Assembly: GCF_026616205.1 (NCBI RefSeq)
Contig: NZ_JANHGR010000002.1
Span: forward strand, 372,001-436,000
Direction: 5' to 3'
Length of the DNA stretch: 64,000 nt
DNA from: Halolamina litorea
GTDB lineage: Archaea > Halobacteriota > Halobacteria > Halobacteriales > Haloferacaceae
In this document: one piece after another, positions 24,338-32,862 of the stretch
How the letters are laid out: each line of letters opens with the position of its first letter
Position numbering within the stretch: position 1 is the stretch's first letter
The notes under the pieces: model-generated
What the model was told of the DNA's origin: nothing
Database searches by the model: none
The model's input: the letters and a program-made list of their open reading frames with translations, nothing else
Translations under genes and position numbers: made by a program

Positions 24338-25993
24338 ATGAGTCAACGACAGCGAACCGGAGGCCAGCCGATGATCATCATGGGCGAGGACTCCCAGCGA
24401 GTGAAGGACAAGGACGCACAGGAGTACAACATCTCGGCGGCGCGTGCGGTCGCCGAGGCCGTGCGTTCCACACTCGGCCCGAAAGGGATGGACAAGATGC
24501 TCGTCGACTCGATGGGCGACGTAACCATCACCAACGACGGCGTCACCATCCTCGAGGAGATGGACATCGACAACCCGACGGCCGAGATGATCGTCGAGGT
24601 CGCCGAGACTCAGGAGGAGGAGGCCGGCGACGGGACGACGACCGCCGTCGCCATCGCGGGCGAACTCCTGAAGAACGCCGAGGAACTCCTCGAACAGGAC
24701 ATCCACCCGACGGCCGTCATCAAGGGGTTCCACCTCGCCTCCGAGCAGGCCCGCGAGGAGATCGGCGACATCTCGCGTGACGTGGACCCGAGCGACACCG
24801 AACTGCTGGCGAAGGTCGCCGAGACCTCGATGACCGGCAAGGGCGCGGAACTCGACAAGGAGCACCTCGCCCAGCTCATCGTCGAGGCCGTCGAGGCCGT
24901 CACCGTCGAGGCCGACGACGGCAGCCACGTCGTCGACCTCGCCAACCTCAAGATCGAGACCCAGAAGGGACGTGCGGTCTCGGAGTCCGACCTGCTCAAC
25001 GGCGCGGTCGTCTCGAAGGACCCCGTCCACGACAACATGCCCCGCGAGGTCGAGGACGCCGACACGCTCCTCCTCGACGCGGCCATCGAGGTCGACGAGG
25101 CCGGCGTGGACACCAACGTCTCCATCGACTCGCCCGATCAGCTCCAGTCGTTCCTCGACCAGGAGGAAAAGGAGCTCCGCGAGAAGGTCGACGCCATCGT
25201 CGAGACCGGCGCGGACGTGGTGTTCTGCCAGAAGGGCATCGACGACCTCGCCCAGCACTACCTCGCGAAGGAGGGCGTCCTCGCGGTCCGCCGCGTGAAG
25301 TCCTCCGACATCGGCTTCCTGAAGAACGTCCTCGGGGGCAGCGTCGCCTCCAACTTCGCGGACCTCTCGGATGCGGACCTCGGCCACGGCTCGGTGCGCC
25401 GTGACGAGGGCGACGAGATGTTCTACGTCGAGGGCGACGACACCCACGGTGTCACGCTCCTGCTTCGGGGCTCCACCGACCACGTCGTCGACGAACTCGA
25501 ACGCGGCGTCTCCGACGCGCTCAACGTGGTCGCCACGACCGTCTCCGACGGCCGCGTCGTCGCCGGCGGCGGTGCCATCGAGGTCGAACTCGCCAGCCGC
25601 CTGCGCGAGTACGCCGACTCCGTCACCGGTCGCGAGCAGCTCGCGGTCGAGGCGTTCGCCGACTCGCTCGAACTCGTCCCCCGCGTCCTCGCCGAGAACG
25701 CCGGGCTGGATTCCATCGACACGCTGGTCGACCTGCGCGCGGCCCACGAGGCCGGCGACGAGACTGCGGGGCTGAACGTCTTCAGCAGCGACATCGAGGA
25801 CACCTACGAGGCCGGCGTCGTCGAGCCGGCCCACTCGAAGGAGCAGGCCGTCTCCAGTGCCACCGAGGCCGCGAACCTCGTGCTCAAAATCGACGACATC
25901 ATCGCGGCCGGCGACCTGTCGACCTCGGGCGGTGACGACGAGGGCGGCGCCGGCGGCATGGGCGGTATGGGTGGCATGGGCGGCGCGATGTAA
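24338..25993 (+). CDS. cct: Thermosome subunit (group II chaperonin)
   Basis: A 551-residue group II chaperonin subunit. Landmarks are [44 protein letters not shown] (nucleotide-binding P-loop region), [21 protein letters not shown] (catalytic GDGTT), and [12 protein letters not shown] in the second equatorial part. The C-terminus is a GGM repeat tail projecting into the central cavity. Subunits assemble into eight- or nine-fold double rings that fold proteins using ATP. The ATG 24338 is set by the strong TATA box 30 nt upstream. Only one subunit gene is in this window; haloarchaea usually carry two or three. Confidence 0.98.
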   Translation: MSQRQRTGGQPMIIMGEDSQRVKDKDAQEYNISAARAVAEAVRSTLGPKGMDKMLVDSMGDVTITNDGVTILEEMDIDNPTAEMIVEVAETQEEEAGDGTTTAVAIAGELLKNAEELLEQDIHPTAVIKGFHLASEQAREEIGDISRDVDPSDTELLAKVAETSMTGKGAELDKEHLAQLIVEAVEAVTVEADDGSHVVDLANLKIETQKGRAVSESDLLNGAVVSKDPVHDNMPREVEDADTLLLDAAIEVDEAGVDTNVSIDSPDQLQSFLDQEEKELREKVDAIVETGADVVFCQKGIDDLAQHYLAKEGVLAVRRVKSSDIGFLKNVLGGSVASNFADLSDADLGHGSVRRDEGDEMFYVEGDDTHGVTLLLRGSTDHVVDELERGVSDALNVVATTVSDGRVVAGGGAIEVELASRLREYADSVTGREQLAVEAFADSLELVPRVLAENAGLDSIDTLVDLRAAHEAGDETAGLNVFSSDIEDTYEAGVVEPAHSKEQAVSSATEAANLVLKIDDIIAAGDLSTSGGDDEGGAGGMGGMGGMGGAM

Positions 25994-26055
25994 GATCGGC
26001 GACCGGCCACCACTCACCCCTCACTCGACCGCGTACCGCGTTTCCGACCACTCCT

Positions 26056-26068
26056 CCCGTTTTTTTAC
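26056..26068 (+). terminator. T-rich transcription terminator
   Basis: A run of seven T (26060-26066) follows the thermosome stop by about 70 bp. Archaeal polymerase terminates at such oligo-T tracts, and this is one of the longest in the window. Confidence 0.5.
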
Positions 26069-26137
26069 CCCGGTAGCGGCGCCGCCGTCACGCCGGACCC
26101 CGCGGGCTTTTCTTCACCCCCGCCACACTCCCCGAGC

Positions 26138-26626
26138 ATGGAAGAGGCCACCCACGACGAACTCGCGGGGATCGTCGACCTGTTCGACGCGCTCAGCCGC
26201 GGGGAACTGCAACAGGCGCTGGTCGAACTCGCCTACCGCCGCGGCGCCGACGTACGCGAGGCAGTCGTCGACGAGGCCATCGCCGAAGCCGTCCGGGAGT
26301 ACTACCTCGTCGAACTCGACGCCGACGCCGTCGACGGCAGCGTGGCGGCCGACGAGGCACTCATCGTCGGCCCAGCCGCGTTCCCGATGCTGCCCGCCGA
26401 GGGCGAGGACTTGCCCCACATCCTCGACGTTCCCGACCGATCGGTGGACCGTGCGGCCGCGGCGGCGCGCGTCGCCGAGCGCCTGCGGGCCGAGACCGAC
26501 ACGGCCGTGGAGGCGGGCGACGAGGCCCGCGCGGACACCCTGATCGACGCCACCTACGACGCCGAGGCGTGGGGTTCGGTCGATCTGACGGCGACGCGCG
26601 ATCGCCTGCTCTCGCTGGTCGACTGA
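26138..26626 (+). CDS. Conserved haloarchaeal soluble protein
   Basis: A 162-residue acidic, mostly helical protein beginning MEEATHDELAGIVDLFDALSRGELQQALVELAYRRG. The N-terminal helices (GIVDLFDALSRGELQQALVELAYRRG ... AIAEAVREYYLVEL) look like a small winged-helix or helical-bundle module that could bind DNA, but no characterised homologue comes to mind. A conserved-looking motif ALIVGPAAFPMLPAEGEDLPHILDVPDR follows, then a helical C-terminus. It sits between the thermosome and a Nudix gene, each with its own promoter. Confidence 0.7.
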   Translation: MEEATHDELAGIVDLFDALSRGELQQALVELAYRRGADVREAVVDEAIAEAVREYYLVELDADAVDGSVAADEALIVGPAAFPMLPAEGEDLPHILDVPDRSVDRAAAAARVAERLRAETDTAVEAGDEARADTLIDATYDAEAWGSVDLTATRDRLLSLVD

Positions 26627-26669
26627 GACCGACGAAGCGTTTTTAGCCGGCTGGTGCCCTCCTTCAGGC

Positions 26670-27269
26670 ATGGAACTGTCGGGGCTCGCGGGTCACGAAC
26701 CGCTCACGGTCGCCGACGCCGAGCGCTGGGCCAGTGTGCTCGCGCCGGTCGTCGAGCGCGAGGGCGAGCCCGCGATCCTGTTCATCAAGCGTGCGGAGCA
26801 TCTCGGCTCGCACCCGGGACAGATGGCGTTCCCCGGGGGCGGCCACGAGCCGTTCGACCCGGACCTGCTCGACACCGCCCGGCGCGAGGCGTTCGAGGAG
26901 ATCGGGCTCGACCAGTCCGAGCCGTCGATCGTCGGCCAACTCGACGACACGACGACGACCTCCGGCTACGCGATCCGTCCCTTCGTCGCACAGGTGCCCG
27001 ACCGGGCGTACGAACCCGACGAGCGGGAAGTCGCCGAGATCGCCACCCTTCCCGTCGCTGACCTGATCGACCCCACGAACTACGAGTCCGAGCGCCGCGA
27101 GCGCCCCGAGGTCGGCGACGTGCGCATCCACTACTTCCACGTCGGCGACTACACCGTCTGGGGCGCGACCGGCCGGATGCTCGTCCAACTGCTCGAACTC
27201 ACGACCGACTGGCGCGCGCCCGAGTCCGTCGACCGCGTCGTCCCCGCCGAGGCCGAGTTCCCGGTGTGA
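26670..27269 (+). CDS. Nudix hydrolase, CoA pyrophosphatase-like
   Basis: A 199-residue Nudix enzyme. ILFIKRAEHLGSHPGQMAFPGGGHE is the CoA/NADH pyrophosphatase subgroup signature, followed by the Nudix helix DTARREAFEEIGL (Arg72-Leu80), whose glutamates bind Mg2+. It probably hydrolyses CoA or a related nucleotide diphosphate to phosphopantetheine plus ADP-type products; the exact substrate is inferred. A CGTTTTTAG box about 28 nt before ATG 26670 suggests a leaderless transcript. Confidence 0.88.
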   Translation: MELSGLAGHEPLTVADAERWASVLAPVVEREGEPAILFIKRAEHLGSHPGQMAFPGGGHEPFDPDLLDTARREAFEEIGLDQSEPSIVGQLDDTTTTSGYAIRPFVAQVPDRAYEPDEREVAEIATLPVADLIDPTNYESERRERPEVGDVRIHYFHVGDYTVWGATGRMLVQLLELTTDWRAPESVDRVVPAEAEFPV

Positions 27270-27327
27270 CACAAGGCGTGCTTTGTTTCTACGCTGTGTT
27301 CATGCCCTCTGCCGCCCAATTAGGGCT

Positions 27328-28020
27328 ATGCCTTCCCGACGCGCAGTCGTCGCCGGTGCCGCCCTCATGAGCCTCTCGGGCTGTCTCTCCCGAGCCGCGG
27401 CCAACACCGAGACGCCGACCCCTGACCCCACCCCGGGACCGACCGCGACCCCCGAACCCGCCGACACGCCCGGTGACCTCCCGGAGGGCGGCGCCGGCGA
27501 CGGTGATGCCGGCCAGACGCGCCTCGAAGGCACCGGCGGCCCCGCGGCCGTCCTCGCCGGCACCGACGACCAACCGGCCCTCCCGCTGGCCGTCGACGTG
27601 ACCGTCACCGACGGCGTCGCGACCGAGGAACACCCGCCGCTGCTCACCGTCTCTGTCACGAACACCGGCGAGGGACCCGTCGCCGTCGGCGAGGCCCGTG
27701 CGGCCGTCTTCCAGTACGTCACCTCCGAGGGTGGCTACCTCACCCTCCTGCCCGCCGACGGCGAGTACGACGCCGAACCGGGCTGCTGGCGGCTCGACTC
27801 CCCCGTGGCGACGACGATGGAGTACCGGACCGAGACGCTCGAACCGGGCGCCTCGCTCTCTGCGGACCTCGAACTCTACGCCGCCGGCGTCGAGGACGAC
27901 GCCTGCCTCCCGGTCGGCGAACACCGGTTCGGGACGACGATCACCCGCTACACGGACCCCGAGGACCTCGCCGGCGGCGAGGAGCCCATCGAGTGGGGGT
28001 TCTCGCTCCTGCTGGAGTGA
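27328..28020 (+). CDS. Secreted lipoprotein of unknown function
   Basis: A 230-residue protein starting MPSRRAVVAGAALMSLSGC: a twin-arginine-like pair before a short hydrophobic stretch and a lipobox LSGC, so it is exported and lipid-anchored. A Thr/Pro-rich spacer (TPTPDPTPGPTATPEP) follows, typical of haloarchaeal surface lipoproteins, then a beta-rich domain resembling immunoglobulin-like folds (VTVTDGVATEEHPPLLTVSVTN). The two cysteines PGCWRL and DDACLP may form a disulphide. The earlier in-frame ATG at 27283 would break the signal, so I choose 27328. Confidence 0.75.
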   Translation: MPSRRAVVAGAALMSLSGCLSRAAANTETPTPDPTPGPTATPEPADTPGDLPEGGAGDGDAGQTRLEGTGGPAAVLAGTDDQPALPLAVDVTVTDGVATEEHPPLLTVSVTNTGEGPVAVGEARAAVFQYVTSEGGYLTLLPADGEYDAEPGCWRLDSPVATTMEYRTETLEPGASLSADLELYAAGVEDDACLPVGEHRFGTTITRYTDPEDLAGGEEPIEWGFSLLLE

Positions 28021-28065
28021 CTCCGACGACACGCTTATCCCCCTGAGTGGGGTACAGGGGAGTGC

Positions 28066-28104
28066 ATGGCCGCACAGGCGATCGATCGCGTTCCGCGATC
28101 GTAG
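28066..28104 (+). CDS. Possible 12-codon leader peptide ORF with hairpin at its end
   Basis: An ATG follows a TATA-like CTTATCC (about 28033-28039) by about 30 nt, the geometry of a leaderless start, and encodes MAAQAIDRVPRS before TAG. The perfect hairpin CGATCGCG-TTC-CGCGATCG (28083-28101) covers the last codons. The next gene starts 48 nt later. This looks like a translated leader or attenuator, but it may be coincidence because the ORF is very short. Confidence 0.3.
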   Translation: MAAQAIDRVPRS

Positions 28105-28152
28105 ACGAACGCAGTTCTCGTACAGCCACCGCACTACCCCCCAGCGACCGCT

Positions 28153-28980
28153 ATGACTCCCGACACTACTCACTCCGACAGCACCGCCCGACGAACCACT
28201 TCCGAGTCCGTCGGGCCGTTCCCGCGTATCGGGATCGACGCTGTCGCGCTCAAACCCACCGAGGTCGACCTCGCGCGGGCGGCCGACCTCGGGGCGTCGA
28301 CGCTCGTGATCGACTACGAGGGCCGCGAGTCGTTCCCCGACGCGGGGACGCTCCGGCGCCTCGCCGAGACCGCCGCGGTCCGGGTCACCACTCCCGTCCG
28401 CGCCGACGGGCTGGACCCGCTCGGCGACGACTCGCTGGCCGCCGACCTCCCCGCCGAGGTCGGGCGCGTGCTCGTCGCGGGCCACGGCGCCTACCTCTCG
28501 GAGGCGGAAACCGGCCGCGCCATCGCGCCCCGCTTCGGCGAAGCGATCGAGCAGCACCCCGACGCGTGGGTCGGCACCGAGGGCGTCGAGCGGATCGCGC
28601 TCGCCACGGGCGCGACCCAGTTCGAACTGCTCTCGCGCTCGACCGAACGGGACGTTCGCGCGCTCCGGGCCGCCGGCTTCGACGGCGAGATCGCGGTGTA
28701 CGCGCCGACGGTCCTCGCCGAGAACGAGGACGACATCCTCGATGCCGTCGGCGCCTACGTCTCCCGACGTGGCCCCGTTCGCCGGGCGCTGCCCGACGAC
28801 TGCGCGACGGACTCGTCGGCGACCGGCCGGGCTCGTGAGGTGCTGCTGGCCGCGAGCACGGACTTCGCTCTTGTCGGCGACGAGGAGACGGTCGCGGCGC
28901 GCGTCGAGAGCCTCCGCGGCGTCGGCGTCGACACTGTCGTCGGCTACCCGGCGCGCGGGCTGGACGAACTGTTCGACTGA
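28153..28980 (+). CDS. DUF7388-like haloarchaeal protein, possible TIM barrel
   Basis: A 275-residue soluble protein starting MTPDTTHSDS. After a disordered, Ser/Thr-rich N-terminus come alternating strands and helices (IGIDAVALKPTEVDLARAAD, LVIDYEGRESFPDAG, GRVLVAGHGAYL, GEIAVYAPTVLAENE). The end LVGDEETVAARVESLRGVGVDTVVGYP is very like the C-terminal closing unit of F420/FMN-dependent luciferase-like monooxygenases. I infer a TIM-barrel relative of that superfamily, probably DUF7388. No cofactor-binding motif is certain. Confidence 0.7.
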   Translation: MTPDTTHSDSTARRTTSESVGPFPRIGIDAVALKPTEVDLARAADLGASTLVIDYEGRESFPDAGTLRRLAETAAVRVTTPVRADGLDPLGDDSLAADLPAEVGRVLVAGHGAYLSEAETGRAIAPRFGEAIEQHPDAWVGTEGVERIALATGATQFELLSRSTERDVRALRAAGFDGEIAVYAPTVLAENEDDILDAVGAYVSRRGPVRRALPDDCATDSSATGRAREVLLAASTDFALVGDEETVAARVESLRGVGVDTVVGYPARGLDELFD

Positions 28981-29009
28981 CGTCGGCCTCCAGGCCCCTT
29001 CTTTTGCGG

Positions 29010-29777
29010 TTAGACGATCCCCAGTTCGGCGAACAGCAGCGTGATCACGGCGACGTTGTAGAGGCCGTGGACCGCCACCGGGACCAGCAGCGCGCCGGTC
29101 CGCTGATAGAGCCAGCCGAGCACGACCCCGATCAGGAGCCAGAGCGGGACCGAGACGACGCCGGCGCTCGGGTCCGCCACGAGGTTCGGCAGGTGGACCA
29201 ACGCGAACAGCGTCGCGCTCCAGCCCAGTGCTCCCGCCGCCGAGAAGGAGCTTTCGAGGTAGCCCTGTATCACGCCGCGGAACAGGTACTCCTCGGCCGG
29301 CCCGACGGCGAACAGCATCACCGGGATCAGGAAGACGAGCACCGCGACGGTGAGTTCGTCGGGGGCCGAGACGGCCGTCACGGGGTCGATCCCGATCAGC
29401 GACCCGAGCCAGAAGCCGAGACGGTTGCTGACGACGAGGGCGGCGGTGGCGCCGACGATCAGCGCGGCCTCGCGGGCGCTCGGGCTGTGTTCGGCGAGCC
29501 AGTCGACGACGATGTCGGCGCCGTCGTCGCTCCGGCGGAAGGCGTAGCCGACGGCGACGAACCCCGCCTCGGAGGTGACCAACAGGAGGGCGACGAGCAC
29601 GGGGACCGCCGACGCCGGATCGGCGCCGGCACCGAGTAAGGCCCCGATCAGCGTCCCGAGGAGGCCGGTGATAGTGCTCACGACGAGGCCGCCGACGGCG
29701 AGTGTCAGCGCGATCAGGAGTGCGATCGGCCGGCTTGGAGGGCTGGACACGAACGGTCGCTCGTGCGCCGCCGACAT
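29010..29777 (-). CDS. CPBP family intramembrane glutamic endopeptidase
   Basis: A 255-residue membrane protein with eight or so hydrophobic helices and the CPBP/Abi (Rce1-like) active-site motifs GPAEEYLFRGVIQGYL (EExxxR), FALVHLPN and VAVHGLYN. These enzymes cleave prenylated or other membrane peptides; in bacteria relatives act in bacteriocin immunity and regulation. The haloarchaeal substrate is unknown. The gene is convergent with the 28153 gene and divergent from a GNAT-like gene. Confidence 0.88.
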   Translation of the reverse strand: MSAAHERPFVSSPPSRPIALLIALTLAVGGLVVSTITGLLGTLIGALLGAGADPASAVPVLVALLLVTSEAGFVAVGYAFRRSDDGADIVVDWLAEHSPSAREAALIVGATAALVVSNRLGFWLGSLIGIDPVTAVSAPDELTVAVLVFLIPVMLFAVGPAEEYLFRGVIQGYLESSFSAAGALGWSATLFALVHLPNLVADPSAGVVSVPLWLLIGVVLGWLYQRTGALLVPVAVHGLYNVAVITLLFAELGIV

Positions 29778-29849
29778 GAATCCGGGTGCCGACCGACCGC
29801 TCGGGGGCCGCCCGGACCCTTAACCGTCCCCGGGGGCAACCCACCGTCG

Positions 29850-30275
29850 ATGGAGGTCCGCGACGCGGTCGAACGGGACGCCCCGGCGATGGCCGACCTG
29901 ACCGACGCGCCGGAGTCGGTGCTACGGAACCTCGTCCACGACCGGACGGTCCGGGTCGCGGTCGAACCGGGCGCTGACGGCGAGGGCACGGTTCTGGGGT
30001 TCGTGAGCTTCGACGCCCGGGAGGGGACGGTCCACGTCACCGAGTTCGGCGGTGACCGTGAGACAGAGGAACGGTTGCTGGCCGAGCCGATCCGGTTCGC
30101 CGAGCGCGAGGGGCTGGCGGTTGAGCTGTTAGTGCGGGCGGACCACGACGACGCCATGCGGGCGGCCGTCGACGCCCGCGGCTTCGTCGACGCCGGTCCC
30201 GGCCCACGGTTCCGCGGCGAGCCGACGCGGCGCTATCGACTCGACCCCGTGCCGTCCGACAGAAACAGCCGGTAG
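29850..30275 (+). CDS. GNAT-like N-acetyltransferase domain protein
   Basis: A 141-residue protein beginning MEVRDAVERDAPAMADLTDAP, the usual first strand and helix of GNAT acetyltransferases. It continues with a beta hairpin (VRVAVEPGADGEGTVLGFVSFDAREGTVHVTEFGG) and ends with AVDARGFVDAGPGPRFRG, which fits the last GNAT strand. The acetyl-CoA-binding loop (usually Q/RxxGxG/A) is not evident: the corresponding place reads GGDRETEERLLAEP. It may therefore be a degenerate member that binds without catalysis. The start follows a TTAACC box by about 28 nt. Confidence 0.65.
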   Translation: MEVRDAVERDAPAMADLTDAPESVLRNLVHDRTVRVAVEPGADGEGTVLGFVSFDAREGTVHVTEFGGDRETEERLLAEPIRFAEREGLAVELLVRADHDDAMRAAVDARGFVDAGPGPRFRGEPTRRYRLDPVPSDRNSR

Positions 30276-30312
30276 GCCGGCGTTCAAGTAGCTCCGTACC
30301 GCCCGAACTGTC

Positions 30313-31500
30313 GTGAGCGACGCGACCGACGACCAGCACGAGGAACGACTGTTCAGGGGCTACTCCGGACGGCTCCTGCTCGCGGTCTCGCTCGGGTGGG
30401 CGCTGTTGCAGGCTGGGCGGCTGACGATCTCGCCGCTGCTGCCGGCGATCGGCGACGACCTGGGGATCTCCAGCGGCGCGGCGGGGTTCGCCATCACGGT
30501 GGTCTGGGGGACGTACGCGGTCCTCCAGTACCCGAGCGGCCGGCTCTCGGACCGGCTCTCGCGGACGACGCTGCTCGTCGGCGGTCTCGCCCTCGCCGCC
30601 GTCGGCTTCCTCACGCTCTCGGCGGCGCCGACCTACTCGGCGTTCCTGTTCGGTGCGGTCGTGATCGGCGTCGGCGTCGGGCTCTACCCCACTCCCGCCA
30701 GAGGGCTCGTCTCGGACCTGTTCGTCGCCAAACGGGGGCGGGCGTTCGGTCTCCACACCGCGTCGGGCGACGTGGGCGGTATCCTCGCAGCGGGGCTGGG
30801 GACGGCCGTGTTGGCGGTGGCGACGTGGCGCGCGGCCTTCGCGCCGGTCGCGGCGGCGTTGTTGCTGATCGCCCTGCTGCTCCACCTCTGGAGCCAGGAG
30901 GGCTACGAACTCGCGACGGTCGACCTCGCCATCGGCGACACGTTCCGGCGCATCCTCGGCGTCCCGCGGCTGCGCTGGCTGCTGGTCGCCTACGCGCTCT
31001 ACGCGTTCACCTGGCAGGCCGCCACGGGGTTCCTCCCCACGTACCTCCGGACGAAGGAACTCTCGCCGACCGTCGCCAACGCGGGGTTGGCGGTGCTGTT
31101 CGTCGTCGGCGCCGTGGTGAAGCCGCTGGCGGGCACCCTCGGCGACCGGGTCCCTCGGGGCCTGCTCGCGCCCGGCGTGTTGCTCGTCGCCGCCACCGCG
31201 CTCGTCGCCGTGGTGCTCTCCTCGACGCCCGTCATCGCCCTCGGCGGCGTCGCCGTCTTCGCCGCGGGGCTGATGGCCTACCCGCCGGTGATGCAGGCGT
31301 ACCTCATGGACTCGTTCCCGGGCGACAGCATGGGTGGCGACCTGGGCGCGATGCGGAGCGTCTACATCGGCATCGGCTCGTTGGGTGCCACCTACGTCGG
31401 CGTCGTCGGCCAGTTCCTCGACTACGACATCGCCTTCGCGGGGCTGGTGGGCTGTCTGTTGATCAGCAGTACGGTGATCGTGCTCCGCGGTCGGGAGTGA
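30313..31500 (+). CDS. Major facilitator superfamily transporter
   Basis: A 395-residue MFS protein with about 12 hydrophobic helices. The first inter-helix motif is GRLSDRLSRTTLL between helices 2 and 3, the classic MFS gating signature. The start is GTG 30313, 37 nt after the GNAT-like gene stop, which suggests cotranscription. Substrate cannot be judged from sequence; the closest visual resemblance is to efflux or nitrate/sugar-type permeases with a short cytoplasmic loop after helix 6 (LWSQEGYELATVDLAIGDTFRR). Confidence 0.88.
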   Translation: MSDATDDQHEERLFRGYSGRLLLAVSLGWALLQAGRLTISPLLPAIGDDLGISSGAAGFAITVVWGTYAVLQYPSGRLSDRLSRTTLLVGGLALAAVGFLTLSAAPTYSAFLFGAVVIGVGVGLYPTPARGLVSDLFVAKRGRAFGLHTASGDVGGILAAGLGTAVLAVATWRAAFAPVAAALLLIALLLHLWSQEGYELATVDLAIGDTFRRILGVPRLRWLLVAYALYAFTWQAATGFLPTYLRTKELSPTVANAGLAVLFVVGAVVKPLAGTLGDRVPRGLLAPGVLLVAATALVAVVLSSTPVIALGGVAVFAAGLMAYPPVMQAYLMDSFPGDSMGGDLGAMRSVYIGIGSLGATYVGVVGQFLDYDIAFAGLVGCLLISSTVIVLRGRE

Positions 31501-31587
31501 CGCCGCCCTCCGGTCACGTCGGGGCCGACTGATCGGCTTGTGCGCGTTCAGCAACCGACGACGCCGCGGAAGCGGTGGCTCGACGGG

Positions 31588-32739
31588 TTACCGTTCCTCG
31601 ATCGGCACCCACTCCGCCTCCTTCTCGCCGGTGTACTTCGCCCGCGGGCGGAAGATGCGGTTGTTCTCGACCTGCTCGCTGATGTGGGCGACCCAGCCGC
31701 CGACACGGCTCATCGCGAAGATGGGCGTGAACATGTCGACGGGGAGGCCGAGTTGGTAGTAGACGGTGCCGGAGTAGAAGTCGACGTTGGGCGCGAGGCC
31801 CTTCTCCCGGAAGCCCGCCTCCTCGATCAGGTACTCCTCGATGCGGTTGGCGTGGTCGTACCACTTGCGTTCGCCGGAGGCGTCGCCGAGGTCGCGGGAC
31901 TTCTCCTCGAGGATCACGGCCCGCGGGTCCTTGACGTTGTAGACGCGGTGGCCGAAGCCGGGGATCTTGCGGCCGTTGTCGAGCGCGTCGGTGACCCACT
32001 CGACGGGGTCCTTCGCGGACTCCTCGACTTCGATCAGGGTCTCCATCACGTCCTGATTGGCGCCGCCGTGAAGCGACCCCGAGAGCGCGCCGACGCCGGC
32101 GGTCACGGAGGCGTAGGTGTCCGCGAGCGTGGAGGCGACGACCATCGACGCGAACGTCGAAGCGTTCAGCCCGTGGTCTGCGTGGAGCGTCAGCGCCATG
32201 TCCAGGGTCTCTTCGGCCACGTCGTCGGGTTCGGCGCCGGTCAGCATGTAGAGGAAGTTCCCGGCGTGGCTCAGGTCCTCGCGGGGGTCGACCGGCTCGT
32301 CGCCGTCCCGGAGGCGCTGATAGGCCGCCAGCACGGTGGGGATCTTCGCGGTGATCCGTCGGCCCTTCCGGAGGGTCGCCTCGCCGTCGGCGGGGTCGGC
32401 GTCCGACTCGGGGTCGGCCGCCGAGAGCATCGATGTCGCCGTCCGCAGCGCGGCCATCGGCTCCTCGTCGGCGGCCGCGAGGTCAGCGAGCGTCGAGAGC
32501 ACGCTGTCGTCGATGGTGCGCTCCTCGGCCATCGTCGCGGTGAACTCGGAGAGTTCGTCGGCCGTCGGGAGTGAGCCGTGCCACAGCAGGTAGAGGACCT
32601 CCTCGTAGGTCGCCTCCGCGGCGAGCGTCTCGATGTCGTGGCCGCGGTAGATCAGCAGCCCTTCGTCGCCGTCGATGTAGCTCAGTTGAGACTCCGCGAC
32701 GACGACTCCTTCCAGCCCTTTCTGAACCTCTCCTGACAT
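31588..32739 (-). CDS. citZ: Citrate synthase
   Basis: A 383-residue type II citrate synthase condensing acetyl-CoA with oxaloacetate at the entry to the TCA cycle. Catalytic elements are TLHADHGLNASTF (His), GALSGSLHGGANQ (His), PGFGHRVYN (His/Arg) and APNVDFYSGTVYYQLG (catalytic Asp). The length and the N-terminal GLEGVVVAESQLSYIDGDEGLLIYRG match archaeal and Gram-positive dimeric enzymes. It starts at ATG 32739 and shares the 123-bp divergent spacer with the PhoU/TrkA-C gene. Confidence 0.97.
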   Translation of the reverse strand: MSGEVQKGLEGVVVAESQLSYIDGDEGLLIYRGHDIETLAAEATYEEVLYLLWHGSLPTADELSEFTATMAEERTIDDSVLSTLADLAAADEEPMAALRTATSMLSAADPESDADPADGEATLRKGRRITAKIPTVLAAYQRLRDGDEPVDPREDLSHAGNFLYMLTGAEPDDVAEETLDMALTLHADHGLNASTFASMVVASTLADTYASVTAGVGALSGSLHGGANQDVMETLIEVEESAKDPVEWVTDALDNGRKIPGFGHRVYNVKDPRAVILEEKSRDLGDASGERKWYDHANRIEEYLIEEAGFREKGLAPNVDFYSGTVYYQLGLPVDMFTPIFAMSRVGGWVAHISEQVENNRIFRPRAKYTGEKEAEWVPIEER

Positions 32740-32862
32740 GGCATAGGGATTCGACCGGTCGACGAAAAAGCGTTGCCGTTCCGCCCGAACGGCTCGAGGT
32801 TTTCAACCGAACCGCCGTCAGCGCCGACAACCCTTATCCCGCGCCCCGGCGAAGCGGTTCGC

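Noticed and set aside
29850-30275. Functional GNAT acetyltransferase
   Set aside because: Fold resemblance is fair but the acetyl-CoA loop is not visible, so I do not claim catalysis.
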